64,000 bases of DNA. It comes from Streptomyces sp. NA04227. Its GTDB lineage: Bacteria; Actinomycetota; Actinomycetes; Streptomycetales; Streptomycetaceae. Numbering within the stretch: position 1 is the stretch's first letter; each line of letters starts with the position of its first letter. The notes under the pieces are model-generated. The model was given only the letters and a program-made list of their open reading frames with translations. It was not told where the DNA came from and did not search any database. This document shows positions 53,484 to 62,590 of this stretch, piece after piece. The translations under genes and the position numbers were made by a program. The stretch covers positions 5,817,001 to 5,881,000 of the forward strand of contig NZ_CP054918.1 of assembly GCF_013364195.1 (NCBI RefSeq), written 5' to 3'.

Positions 53484-54583
53484 TCCTCACCTGCCGGTTC
53501 AAGGGGATCACTCAGATAGGGAGGAGTCGAACTGTCCTCCCAGAGTTCCATGCGATAACGCCCGGATTCATGGTGGAACCAGTAGACCGAGGAAAACCAG
53601 TTCCGCAGATTGAACAGGCACGACTGAAGGCCCGTACTCACCTCGCGCGCCCGTGGTGATTTCTGGCCCGACAACTCCCTGGAATACTGGAGGACTTCCT
53701 CCTCCGCCGCCAGGAATTCGGCGATGCAGATGCGAACTCGCCGACGCACTTCGGTGACCGCCTGTTCGAGCGATAATCCCTCGTGCTGTATCAGGCTGAT
53801 TCCCAGATTGTGCACCTCGTCGCCCGCTATTTCCTTGGGTAGCGAGCAGAGGTCGTTGTACCAGGCGGAGAAATCCTGTGAGGCGAGAGCCGCCCGCCGA
53901 TATGCCGGGTGCCGCCGGACGTTCTCGGGCAGTTCACAGGCCGCGGCCAGTTCGAGGAGGTCCACCCACACGTGGTGCCCGAAGGTGTGCCGGCGCAGCT
54001 CGACGTACTCCTCCACCGTGGGCACGCTCCCGCCGCGCCGGTTGGCGAACTCCCGGTCGTACGCCTCGATCACCGCGTGGAAGTGCCGCGCGAAGCGGGC
54101 GTTCCAGTCCTCGCCCAGCGTGCCGAACAGCCTGATCACGCACTCCGCGAAGGCCGCGACCAGCGGGTCGGCGTGGTGGAGGTGGCCGTGCGGCTCGTCC
54201 AGGGCCGCGTGCAGCTGTCCGCGCAGGCGCTGCCAGGCGCCGTCCCGGCCGTGTACCGCGTCGCGGTCGTGCCGGTCGTCCCAGACGAAGAACCAGGTGC
54301 TGAAGTCGGCGATGTCGCCGATGACTTGGTCGCTCGCACCGAGGTAGTAGCCGGCGACCAGGTCCGTGTAGCACAGACTGTCGGCGAAGCGGGCCACCTT
54401 GGCGGGCGGCATGAGCCGCCTTTCGAGCAGCCAGGTGCGCGAGTTCTCCTGGAGTCTCGGCCAATACGCGTGCAGGTGCCGGGGAAATGCGTTCTCGATC
54501 ACCGGAAGCCGCAGTGCCGGTGGTACCGCTACCGTCCCGCGTGGTTGCTCCGACTGTTTGGTGGTGGGTGGATAAGCCGGCAT
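53480..54583 (-). CDS. epi-Isozizaene synthase (sesquiterpene cyclase)
   Basis: A 367-residue class I terpene cyclase. The aspartate-rich metal motif is FFVWDDRHDRD and the NSE triad region is WYNDLCSLPKEIAGDEVHN; both match epi-isozizaene synthase as I recall it (DDRHD). It cyclises farnesyl diphosphate in the cytoplasm. The ATG at 54583 has GAGAGGGG upstream. It is first in the operon with the P450. The product call rests on the P450 pairing plus motif identity. Confidence 0.92.
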   Translation of the reverse strand: MPAYPPTTKQSEQPRGTVAVPPALRLPVIENAFPRHLHAYWPRLQENSRTWLLERRLMPPAKVARFADSLCYTDLVAGYYLGASDQVIGDIADFSTWFFVWDDRHDRDAVHGRDGAWQRLRGQLHAALDEPHGHLHHADPLVAAFAECVIRLFGTLGEDWNARFARHFHAVIEAYDREFANRRGGSVPTVEEYVELRRHTFGHHVWVDLLELAAACELPENVRRHPAYRRAALASQDFSAWYNDLCSLPKEIAGDEVHNLGISLIQHEGLSLEQAVTEVRRRVRICIAEFLAAEEEVLQYSRELSGQKSPRAREVSTGLQSCLFNLRNWFSSVYWFHHESGRYRMELWEDSSTPPYLSDPLEPAGEE

Positions 54584-54923
54584 GAAGAAACCCCTCTCGC
54601 CGCTTGAGTGCGCGCACCACTCCGCCGCACGGCGCGCGCAGATGCGTACCCCGCGCTTTCCATTCAGCACCACAACTGACCGTTAAGGGAACAGATTTGC
54701 TCCACTCACTACCCCTCCCTGCCGAGAACGTCCCCTTACGTGACCACTTGGATCATCACAACAAGGACACGGACACACGGACCCGACCGGGGGGAAGTCC
54801 CACGGCCGGGCCCGAATGCACTCTGAATGAGATTCAACTGTCTTTTGTTACCGAGTAGTTGAACCCCGGAAGTAGTGGGTCTCTCGGGACCGGCGCCACC
54901 CGCTCCGGCGCCGCACCGCGCCC
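54584..54923. promoter_or_regulatory. 340-base albaflavenone operon promoter region
   Basis: A comparatively AT-rich gap. A 7-bp inverted repeat TTCAACT/AGTTGAA with 17-base spacing lies at 54833-54863, just after the deformylase stop, and could be a terminator or operator. No gene is apparent. Confidence 0.5.
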
Positions 54924-55583
54924 TCAGGCGTTGGCCACCACCGGGTACCTGGGCTCGCCCTCCGCCATCTGCTTCAGGGCGTCCTTGCGCTCCCGCTTCG
55001 AGAGGCGGTCGATGTACAGGGAGCCGTACAGATGGTCGGTCTCGTGCTGGAGGCAGCGGGCGAAGTAGCCGGTGCCGCGTACCTTGATCGGGTTGCCCTT
55101 CTCGTCCTGGCCGGTCACCACCGCGTAGTCGGGGCGGGCCAGCGAGGCGTAGGCGGTGGGCACCGACAGACAGCCCTCGTTGGAGTCGTCCAGCCTGCGC
55201 TGCTCGGCGGGCAGTTCCTGGACCTTCGGGTTGCAGACCACGCCCACGTGCCGCACGCCGTCGTCGTCCGGGCAGTCGTAGACGAAGACCTTCAGGCCGA
55301 CACCGATCTGGTTCGCGGCGAGACCGACGCCCTCCGCGGTGCGCTGGCTGGCGAACATGTCGTCCACGAGCCGGGCCAGTTCGTCACCGAACTCGGTGAC
55401 GTCCGCGCACTCCTTGTGCAGCACCGGGTTGCCGACCACGGTGATCGGGCGGGAGGTGCCGCGCTCGCGGTAGGCACTCTCCCGCTGTTCGCAGTCCTCG
55501 GTGTCGACGACGAAGCCCTCGTCGTCCACGGGCAGCACCCCCGCGCCCGTGGTCTGCTCCTGCTCAGTGTCCTGCTGCGCCAT
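54924..55583 (-). CDS. def: Peptide deformylase
   Basis: A 219-residue metallohydrolase that removes formyl from nascent proteins. The three motifs are present: [17 protein letters not shown] and HETDHLYG, giving Cys and two His metal ligands. An N-terminal extension of about 50 acidic residues ([14 protein letters not shown]) precedes the domain. The ATG at 55583 was chosen, with AGGCG upstream. It follows the TPR-like gene region and is transcribed toward the terpene operon. Confidence 0.94.
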   Translation of the reverse strand: MAQQDTEQEQTTGAGVLPVDDEGFVVDTEDCEQRESAYRERGTSRPITVVGNPVLHKECADVTEFGDELARLVDDMFASQRTAEGVGLAANQIGVGLKVFVYDCPDDDGVRHVGVVCNPKVQELPAEQRRLDDSNEGCLSVPTAYASLARPDYAVVTGQDEKGNPIKVRGTGYFARCLQHETDHLYGSLYIDRLSKRERKDALKQMAEGEPRYPVVANA

Positions 55584-55658
55584 GGTGGCCGTTTCGCCTT
55601 CCTGGAAAACCTGCGGCACCACAAGCGTGCCGTGCCGTCCCACTAGCCTACGGCGCGC

Positions 55659-56642
55659 TCAGCAGACCTCTTCCAGGTCTCGCCAGTTCCGGGAGTCCGG
55701 ACTGTCCGCGACCCAGCTGTCGAGCAGCCCGCGGACCAGGCCCGCGGGGGCCGCGACGCCGCACTCGCGCTCGGGCACCCACAGTTGGCCGTCGGTGCGG
55801 TGACCGAGCGGCCCCGGGTGACCCGGCTCGCTGTGGTCGTGCGGGTCCAGGTGCTCGCCGTCGCCGCCCTCGTCGCTGGGCATCCGGCTCTCCGAGCACA
55901 TCCGGCACAGCAGCCGCACCGAGGAGGACCAGTCCTCCGCGGCGTACCCGGCGTCGGCCGCGAGCCTCTCCAGCGCGTCCCGGTCCTCCTCGGTGGCCGC
56001 TTCGAGCAGCACCACCCAGGTCGGCACCGGCGAGGGCGCCCACAGCTCGATCTCGTCGAAGACCGGGAAGGCGTGCCCGGCGGCGGTGGTCCGCTCGCCG
56101 TGCGGGACGCCGTCGTGCAGCACGACCTCGCCCCAGCGGCGCCCGGAGGAGGGCAGCGGGATCGACAGGACCTCGATACGTGCCGGGTCCAGACGACGGC
56201 CCCAGACCACCTCGGCCTCGCCCTCCGGCGACAGCCGTACGGCCGCGCTGCCGAGCTCCATGGCCACCGGCCGTCCGGAGGCGGCGGTGTCGCCGGGCAC
56301 CTTCAGGCCGTACGCCTGCCAGGCGCGGCGGGCCAGCGGCCAGTCCTGCAGGGCGGTGGCCGCGATGCCGACGTTCCACCAGTCGGGGGCGCCGGTGGAC
56401 CGGTCCAGGAGGGCGACCGCGCGCAGTCCGGCCGCGCGTGCCTGCTCCCAGTCGTGCCGGAACTTGTGCAGCAGCGCCAGGTTGAACCACGACTCCGAGA
56501 GCCAGGGCTCCAGATCGGCAGCCCGGGTCAGGAGTGCGCCCGCGTCCTCGTACCGCCCGTCCCCGATGAGCGTGAACGCACGGTCGGTGGCCTGCCGCCA
56601 CGAGGCGGAGGGCCGGTGCCTTCCCTTGCCGAAGATCCTCAC
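55659..56642 (-). CDS. Tetratricopeptide-like protein
   Basis: A 327-residue soluble protein. Residues 15-110 contain two to three TPR-like helical pairs (ASWRQATDRAFTLIGDGRYE and AGALLTRAADLEPWLSESWF), followed by a mixed sheet domain with ELWAPSPVPTWVVLLEAATE and Cys pair CRMC. The GTG at 56642 is chosen with GGCGGGA upstream. It lies 75 bases before the deformylase gene in the same direction, suggesting cotranscription. Function is not known. Confidence 0.78.
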   Translation of the reverse strand: MRIFGKGRHRPSASWRQATDRAFTLIGDGRYEDAGALLTRAADLEPWLSESWFNLALLHKFRHDWEQARAAGLRAVALLDRSTGAPDWWNVGIAATALQDWPLARRAWQAYGLKVPGDTAASGRPVAMELGSAAVRLSPEGEAEVVWGRRLDPARIEVLSIPLPSSGRRWGEVVLHDGVPHGERTTAAGHAFPVFDEIELWAPSPVPTWVVLLEAATEEDRDALERLAADAGYAAEDWSSSVRLLCRMCSESRMPSDEGGDGEHLDPHDHSEPGHPGPLGHRTDGQLWVPERECGVAAPAGLVRGLLDSWVADSPDSRNWRDLEEVC

Positions 56643-56941
56643 GATTCCCGCCTGCCGGTACTCAAGGCATGCTCCCCCGCTCACCTTGCTTCGTCTTCGC
56701 ATCCAACCACGGACGGTCCAGCCGCCGCTCATTACCCATGGGTTACCCAGCCCCTCCCGGGATCAGGCCATCCGGTCCGTACCCTGTCAAGACGTCTGCA
56801 GGCATCGCTGTGACCAGTGCCACCGGCGCTGCCCGGATGCGGCCGGCTGTCCCACCCGGCGTATCTGCCGCACCTGCCGCACCTGCAATCGGGCCGCCGC
56901 CCTCGCCCCCCTCTTTACCGCTACGGTCCACTCCCTTACGG

Positions 56942-58393
56942 CTACGGTCCGCCGCCCTCCTTGGCCAGGACCCGGGCCAGGCATTCCACGACCTCGGGCT
57001 GGTAGTCGCGGCCGGTGGCGAGCCGGAGGCGTTCCAGCGCGGTGAGTGCGCCGGCCGGGCCCTCCGCGCGGACGATCTCGTCGTAGGCGTTGGCCGCCCG
57101 GACGATACGGGCCGCGAGCGGCTGGTCACGGTAGGGCTCGGCCTGCTGTTCCACCACCAGCGCGACCTCGGCCGCGCCACCGGTCTGCCGGACCACGGCC
57201 CCGCCGAGCAGCGCGATCCGCCGCTGCTGCTCCGCGCCGAGGAAGGCGGTGGCCCCGGACGGCACCGGGTCCACCAGCGAGAGCTGCCCGATGTCGTGCA
57301 TGAGGGCCGCGTACTCCAGCACCGTCAGCTCACGCCGGGTCAGCCCCAGCTCACGGCCGACGGCACGGCTCAGTACGGCGACCCGGCGGGCGTGGCCCGG
57401 CGGGGTGTACCCGGCGATCTCGGTGGCCCTGGCCAGGGAGGTGATGGTCTGGCGGTAGGTGGTACGGGCCGCCGCGTAACGGCGGAAGGCGAGCTGGGTG
57501 AGCAGCAGCGGCAGGCTGAAGACGGGCAGCGCCCACAGCGCGGCCACCGCGACGCCGAGCGCGATCACCGCGCCGGTCGCGCCCACCGCCGAGCCGATCC
57601 CGGTCAGCGCGCGCAGTTCGTCGCGGAGCAGCGGGCCGAAAGGCCAGTCGGTACGGGCCCGGGCGAGCGCGGCGGCCAGTACCGCGTCCCACAGCGCGCT
57701 CAGCGCGACCACCACGACCACGCCGAGCGCGTAGTAGGCGCCGCGCCCCGGGCCGTGCTCCGGTCCGTGTTCGGGATGCAGCGCTGCGTGCAGCGGCTGG
57801 AAGCACACCGCCGCGAAGGCGACGCCGAGCACCCGCCGCGCCACATGGTCCGGTGCCGGTGCGGCGCCGCGGGCCACATGGGGCGCGGCACCGGCGAGCG
57901 TCGCCGCGAAGACGATGGCGACCACCTGGAGGACCCCGTGTCCGGTGGGCCGTCCGCCGACCTCACCGAGCAGGGCGTACGCCAGCGCCCCGGCGGCGCC
58001 CAGCGGCGCGGGCTCGCGCGCGGGGCGCGGGTCGTCCGCGCGCCAGCGGGTGAACTCGCCCAGCGCGATGAGCAGTCCGAAGGCGAAGGCGGTGCCGCGG
58101 TCGGCCACGCCCGCGCGGAGCGTGGCCGCGAGCGCGAACAGCGCGAGCGCCCCGGCGGCCGTGTGCACCGCGACCAGCACCGGCCGCCGCGCGAGCCGTC
58201 CCGGCAGACCACCGGCGGCGGCCGCGGCGCCCTTGGCAATGCGGCCGTCCCCGCCGGGCCCGGCACGACGGCGGCGGCCGGAGCCCGGCGGGGGCGCACT
58301 CTGCCGGGGCAGCGCACCCCGGCGCGGGCCACCCTCATCCGCGCGCCGGTGACGGCCCGGCCGGACACCGTGCGAGGAACCGCCGTGACTCAT
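56942..58393 (-). CDS. Membrane HD-domain protein, degenerate HD-GYP
   Basis: A 483-residue protein. Residues 1-55 are basic and disordered, then about seven membrane helices (70-300) and a cytoplasmic HD domain (GHARRVAVLSRAVG, then AALMHDIGQLSLVD). The HD metal pair is intact but the GYP motif is absent (VEQQAEPYRDQPL in its place), so c-di-GMP hydrolysis is doubtful. The ATG overlaps the stop of the intact HD-GYP gene upstream by 4 bases. Together they correspond to the two HD-GYP-type genes I recall at SCO5217-SCO5218. It may regulate or partner the intact copy. Confidence 0.85.
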   Translation of the reverse strand: MSHGGSSHGVRPGRHRRADEGGPRRGALPRQSAPPPGSGRRRRAGPGGDGRIAKGAAAAAGGLPGRLARRPVLVAVHTAAGALALFALAATLRAGVADRGTAFAFGLLIALGEFTRWRADDPRPAREPAPLGAAGALAYALLGEVGGRPTGHGVLQVVAIVFAATLAGAAPHVARGAAPAPDHVARRVLGVAFAAVCFQPLHAALHPEHGPEHGPGRGAYYALGVVVVVALSALWDAVLAAALARARTDWPFGPLLRDELRALTGIGSAVGATGAVIALGVAVAALWALPVFSLPLLLTQLAFRRYAAARTTYRQTITSLARATEIAGYTPPGHARRVAVLSRAVGRELGLTRRELTVLEYAALMHDIGQLSLVDPVPSGATAFLGAEQQRRIALLGGAVVRQTGGAAEVALVVEQQAEPYRDQPLAARIVRAANAYDEIVRAEGPAGALTALERLRLATGRDYQPEVVECLARVLAKEGGGP

Positions 58394-59625
58394 GGGGTGC
58401 GCTCACCACTCGGGGTGGTGAACTGGGCGGGGCGGGGGGTGAGTTGGTGAGGGGCGTTGCCGTTGGGCGCCGCGGCCGCAGGCCGCGCCGCAGGCACGTT
58501 TCGGCGGGCCCCGCCCGGACCGTCGGGCCCGTCGGCGGTCACCGCGGGCCGCCAGCCGTGGCGTTCCAGGGCGCGGATCAGGGCGTGCACCATGCGCGGG
58601 TCGAAGTGGGAGCCGGAGCAGCGCCGCAGTTCGGCGAGGGCGACCTCGACCGGGCGGGCGCGGCTGTAGGAACGGGTCGAGGTCATGGCGTCGAAGGCGT
58701 CCGCGACGGCGACCACCCGGGCCGACTCGGGGATGCGCAGTCCGGCCAGGCCGTAGGGGTAGCCGGTGCCGTCGAGGCGCTCGTGGTGGTGCAGTACCGC
58801 GGCGCGCGCCTCGCCGAGGAAGCCGATGCCGCGCACCATCTCGTGACCGTATTCGGGGTGCAGCTCGATGATCCGCCGCTCCTCGGGGGTGAGCTTGCCG
58901 TCCTTGCGCAACAGGCGGGTGGGGACGCCGAGTTTGCCGACGTCGTGCAGGATCCCGGCGAACCGCAGCATCTCCACCCGCTCGTCGTCCATGCCGAGTT
59001 CCCGGGCGATCAACTGCGAGGCGTGCCCGACGCGTTCGCTGTGGCCACGGGTGTAGCCGTCCTTGATGTCCACGGCCCGCACCAGCGCCCTGATGGTCGC
59101 CTGGTGCGCGGCCCGCTCCCGGTGGTACTGCGCGAACACCCAGCTGGAGATGTGCATCGGCAGCAGCACGAGCAGCGCCGCGAGCGGCCCGTACGTACTG
59201 CGCCACAGCACCGCCATCATCAGACCGGCCAGACCGTGCACGGCGACCGGCCCGAGCGAGCGCGCGAAGAGGCCGCGCCAGGCGGTGCGCACCGGCAGCC
59301 GTTCCGCGGCGAGCAGGATCGTGCCGTCGAGCAGGGTGAGTACGACGCAGAAGGCGAGCACCGCGGCCTGCGCGGGCAGCAGGACGTACGGGAAGTCGGC
59401 CGCCGCCACGGCCTGCCGCCCGCCGAGCGCCGCGTGCGCACGTGCGGCCGCCCAGGCGGCGAGGGCGAGCCCGGCGGCCCGCCAGACGCGGCGCGCCCAG
59501 CGCGGCCGCTGCTCGACCCGGTCCAGGAGCGCGCCGGGCACCGCCACCAGGGCGGCGGCGGGCGCGGGCAGCAGGAAGACCCCGGCGAGCAGGACGGGAT
59601 AGAAGGTGCCGGTGTCGGCGTACAC
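58390..59625 (-). CDS. Membrane HD-GYP phosphodiesterase
   Basis: A 411-residue protein. About five to six membrane helices (residues 5-210) precede a complete HD-GYP domain: GHSERVGHASQLIARELG, LHDVGKLGVP and HHERLDGTGYPYGL. It should hydrolyse c-di-GMP (or a related cyclic dinucleotide). The GTG at 59625 has GTGAGGA upstream. The protein begins directly with a membrane helix, and the insertion sequence begins only about 40 bases upstream, so the native promoter or N-terminal codons may have been displaced. The stop overlaps the second HD gene. Confidence 0.88.
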   Translation of the reverse strand: MYADTGTFYPVLLAGVFLLPAPAAALVAVPGALLDRVEQRPRWARRVWRAAGLALAAWAAARAHAALGGRQAVAAADFPYVLLPAQAAVLAFCVVLTLLDGTILLAAERLPVRTAWRGLFARSLGPVAVHGLAGLMMAVLWRSTYGPLAALLVLLPMHISSWVFAQYHRERAAHQATIRALVRAVDIKDGYTRGHSERVGHASQLIARELGMDDERVEMLRFAGILHDVGKLGVPTRLLRKDGKLTPEERRIIELHPEYGHEMVRGIGFLGEARAAVLHHHERLDGTGYPYGLAGLRIPESARVVAVADAFDAMTSTRSYSRARPVEVALAELRRCSGSHFDPRMVHALIRALERHGWRPAVTADGPDGPGGARRNVPAARPAAAAPNGNAPHQLTPRPAQFTTPSGERTP

Positions 59626-59737
59626 GTGAACGTCCTCACCCGCGTACGGATGAACGCGGCCAGTTCCTGATGTGCTGAGTCGGGCTGCTGGGCACTCTGC
59701 TGCGTAGTCAGTGTGCGGCGGCAGGGGGTGGTCGGTT

Positions 59738-60044
59738 GTGGTTCTGGATCCGCGTCGCTGGTCGGAACTGCGCCGTTTCCGTGGGTTGTTGGAGTCCGGG
59801 GCGATGAGCCTGTCTGAGGTTGCCCGGGAGACAGGGCTGGATCGCAAGACAGTCCGCAAGTACATCTCAGGGCCGGCGGAACCGCCACGCCGTTCAGTGA
59901 ACGGCCGGTCGCTGGAGCGGAAGATCGACGCGTTCGCGCCGCTGGTCGACTCGATACTGCGAGCCGAAATCCTCATGAAGGCTTCGGTCATTCACGAGCG
60001 GCTGGTCGGCGAGTACGGCTTCACCGGCAACTACCAGCGCGTCA
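59738..60044 (+). CDS. istA: IS21 transposase IstA, 5' exon
   Basis: The first 102 codons of IstA. They contain the N-terminal helix-turn-helix (SLSEVARETGLDRKTVRKYI, near residues 25-44) that binds the element ends. The GTG start at 59738 follows GGGGG. The frame is interrupted after GNYQRV by the 5' end of the group II intron at 60045. Joining to 62591 gives GNYQRV-K-LYVQEARPR, the normal IstA sequence. Upstream alternative starts cannot be excluded. Confidence 0.85.
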
Positions 60045-62590
60045 GTGCGACATGAAGTCGCTCCAGGGAAGTGAGAACAGTCAGGTGAAGGAGGGAAGGG
60101 TCGACTGATCTTCGGGCCAGTGTCCAATGCCCGTCTCCGCGCTCACATGCGTCGCTGGTAACGGCGGGGTGTGAAGCTGAGCATTCAAGCCCAAGAACAT
60201 TCCGGCCATCGGATAGTCACAGGCGAGGAGAAGGCTGGACGGGCGAACACAAGTGAACCTCTGATGAGGCCCCGTGATGGTAAGGCCGCGCGATGGCATG
60301 CAGGCGGCGGTCACAGGACCCGGTGCTGCAAGGCACCAAGCGATCTCAGGATCTGACTCGCCTGAGACAGGACACCGTTGGTCCCGGGGTATAGGAGGCG
60401 CCCACCCCAGCTGCGTCTTACTGGTGCGGAACATGAAAACCCCGACGAGGTCCAAGCCACCCGGCTTGGTAGGCCGACCGCGAGGAAGGCTGAACTCCCC
60501 GGCGGGAGAAGGAAGATCCAAGAAGCGAATGCCGGCAGGTCGAAAGGCCCGAGGAAACCGGGAGACAGGACCTTCACTTGTCTCTCGCATAACTCGCCGG
60601 ATACGGGCCCTGGTGGTCCGGCCCGAAAGGGCGCCCACGTGGATCAGGTGAGCCTTTGAAGCCACCACTGCAACACCGCTCGAACTGAGGGACAAGTTAG
60701 ACACCGGAGGCGAACATGGAGATCACGGCATCTGCTGTGATGCCCTTGCCTGCGGTGAACGGACCCGAGGACGGCTTACTCGACTGGCACGGCATCGACT
60801 GGGCCACGTGCGAGGAGAACGTACGGCGGCTGAGGCAGAGGATCTTCAAGGCGACGCAGGACGGGGACCTCAAGAGGGTCCGCAACTTGCAGAAGCTCAT
60901 GCTGCGAAGCCGCAGCAACACGCTCGTCAGCGTGAAGCGGGTGACGCAACAGAGCAGTGGTCGCAAGACCGCTGGCATCGACGGGGAACGAGCCCTCACG
61001 CCCAAGGCGAGAGGCACGCTGGCGGCCGAGACCCATCGGTCGTCGAAGCCCTGGAAGGCCAGACCGGTCAAGCGAGTGTTCATCCCGAAGAGCAACGGGA
61101 AACAGCGGCCGCTCGGTATCCCGGTCATTCGTGACCGGGTTCTCCAGGCTCGCGTGAAGAACGCGCTGGAACCGGAGTGGGAAGCGCGGTTCGAGCCGAG
61201 GTCTTACGGCTTCCGGCCCGGCCGCAGCTGCCAGGACGCGATATCTGCGATCTTCTGGACGGTGAAGGGCAAGAACCCGAAACGTCTGTGGGTCCTGGAC
61301 GCGGACCTGTCGGCGGCATTCGACCGCATCGACCACACCCACCTCATGACCATGCTCGGATGGTTCCCGGCCAGGGAACTGATCCACGGGTGGTTGAAGG
61401 CGGGCGTGATCGAACGCGGCCGGTTCGCACCGACCGAGGAGGGCACTCCTCAAGGTGGTGTGATCAGCCCGTTGCTGCTGAACGTCGCTCTGCATGGGCT
61501 GGAACAGGCCGCAGGGTGCCAATACTCAGTGTCGAAGTCCGGGCGCGAGCCCGGTGCGATGCCGGGCACCCCGGTGCTGGTGAGGTATGCCGATGACTTC
61601 GTCGTGTTGTGTCACGACGAAATCGAGGTGCACCAGGTCAGAGCCCGGTTGGAGGGCTGGCTGGAGTCGAGGGGTCTTCGCTTCAATTCGGAGAAGACCC
61701 AGGTCGTCCACCTCAACAGAGGGTTCGACTTCCTCGGATTCACTGTCCGCCGCACAGGCGGCAAGATGATCATCAAACCGAGCACAGCGGCTTGCGCGAG
61801 GCTTCGGTTGCGACTACGGACCGAGGCGAAGGGCCTGCACGGGTCCAACGCCGCAGCCGTGTTGCGCAGGCTGACCCCGATCGTTCGCGGTTGGGCCGCC
61901 TACTACCGGGCAGTGGCCTCCTCAACGACCTTCACGTCGCTGGATGACTATATGTGGCGGCTGGTCTTCAAATGGGCCAGGCGTCGTCACTGCAACAAGT
62001 CGGGGAACTGGATTATGAACCGGTACTTCGGCCAGTTCCACCCGTCCCGGCAAGACCAGTGGGTATTCGGTGACCGCGACAGCGGTGCCTTTCTCACCAA
62101 GTTCGCCTGGACGGGCATCGTCCGTCACCAACTCGTTAAGGGTGGGGCGTCCCCGGACAACCCCGCGCTTACCGAGTACTGGCAGGACCGCCGCCGCAGG
62201 AAGGCGCCGCCGCCGATGGATAAGACCAGTCTTCTCCTGGCGGTCCGGCAGCAGGGGCTTTGTCCTCTCTGCAAACAGGCGCTGATCGTCGGAGCCGAGT
62301 ACGAACCAGACAGTCCACGCGAGTGGATCAACTGGTTCGCGGCCTCGAAGAAGATGCTCCACAAGCATCACTTCATCTACCGGCGAGACGGCGGCACGGA
62401 CGAGCGGAACAATCTTCGCCTCGTGCACTCCGAATGCCATCGCCAGCACCATGCTGGCGACGGTCAACGGACCACATAACCCTGCTGACCTGCGAAGCCC
62501 TCGGGGCTTGCTTGAGCCGAGCTGCGGGGAAAGCCCGCATGGCCGGTTCTTAGGGGGCCGGGGTCCAGCAATGGACTCCGGCTACCCGAC
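60045..62590 (+). mobile_element. Group II intron, complete
   Basis: 2546 bases. The 5' end GTGCGAC fits the group II consensus. Domain V is at 62514-62549 (GAGCCG...CGGTTC stem with a GAAA tetraloop), and domain VI follows with a bulged A at 62584, seven bases from the 3' end ...CCCGAC. Domains I-IV occupy 60052-62513 with the reverse transcriptase gene inside domain IV. Exon joining restores istA exactly. The intron is noticeably less GC-rich than its host. Confidence 0.93.
60716..62479 (+). CDS. Group II intron reverse transcriptase/maturase with HNH endonuclease
   Basis: A 587-residue multifunctional protein. The reverse transcriptase palm has VRYADDFVVLCHD; the upstream blocks include GIPVIRDRVLQARVKNALEP and TPQGGVISPLLLNVAL. 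Domain X (maturase) is at about 380-430 (LRRLTPIVRGWAAYYRAV). The C-terminal HNH endonuclease has CPLC (near 517) and HKHHFIYRRDGG...LVHSECHRQHH. All domains look intact, so splicing and retrohoming should be possible. GGAGG lies upstream of the ATG. Confidence 0.94.
   Translation: MEITASAVMPLPAVNGPEDGLLDWHGIDWATCEENVRRLRQRIFKATQDGDLKRVRNLQKLMLRSRSNTLVSVKRVTQQSSGRKTAGIDGERALTPKARGTLAAETHRSSKPWKARPVKRVFIPKSNGKQRPLGIPVIRDRVLQARVKNALEPEWEARFEPRSYGFRPGRSCQDAISAIFWTVKGKNPKRLWVLDADLSAAFDRIDHTHLMTMLGWFPARELIHGWLKAGVIERGRFAPTEEGTPQGGVISPLLLNVALHGLEQAAGCQYSVSKSGREPGAMPGTPVLVRYADDFVVLCHDEIEVHQVRARLEGWLESRGLRFNSEKTQVVHLNRGFDFLGFTVRRTGGKMIIKPSTAACARLRLRLRTEAKGLHGSNAAAVLRRLTPIVRGWAAYYRAVASSTTFTSLDDYMWRLVFKWARRRHCNKSGNWIMNRYFGQFHPSRQDQWVFGDRDSGAFLTKFAWTGIVRHQLVKGGASPDNPALTEYWQDRRRRKAPPPMDKTSLLLAVRQQGLCPLCKQALIVGAEYEPDSPREWINWFAASKKMLHKHHFIYRRDGGTDERNNLRLVHSECHRQHHAGDGQRTT

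Noticed and set aside
53480..54583. Epi-isozizaene synthase as encapsulin cargo
   Set aside because: It lacks a long disordered N-terminal tag and is 21 kb away in its own operon with a P450; the adjacent polyprenyl synthase is the better cargo candidate.
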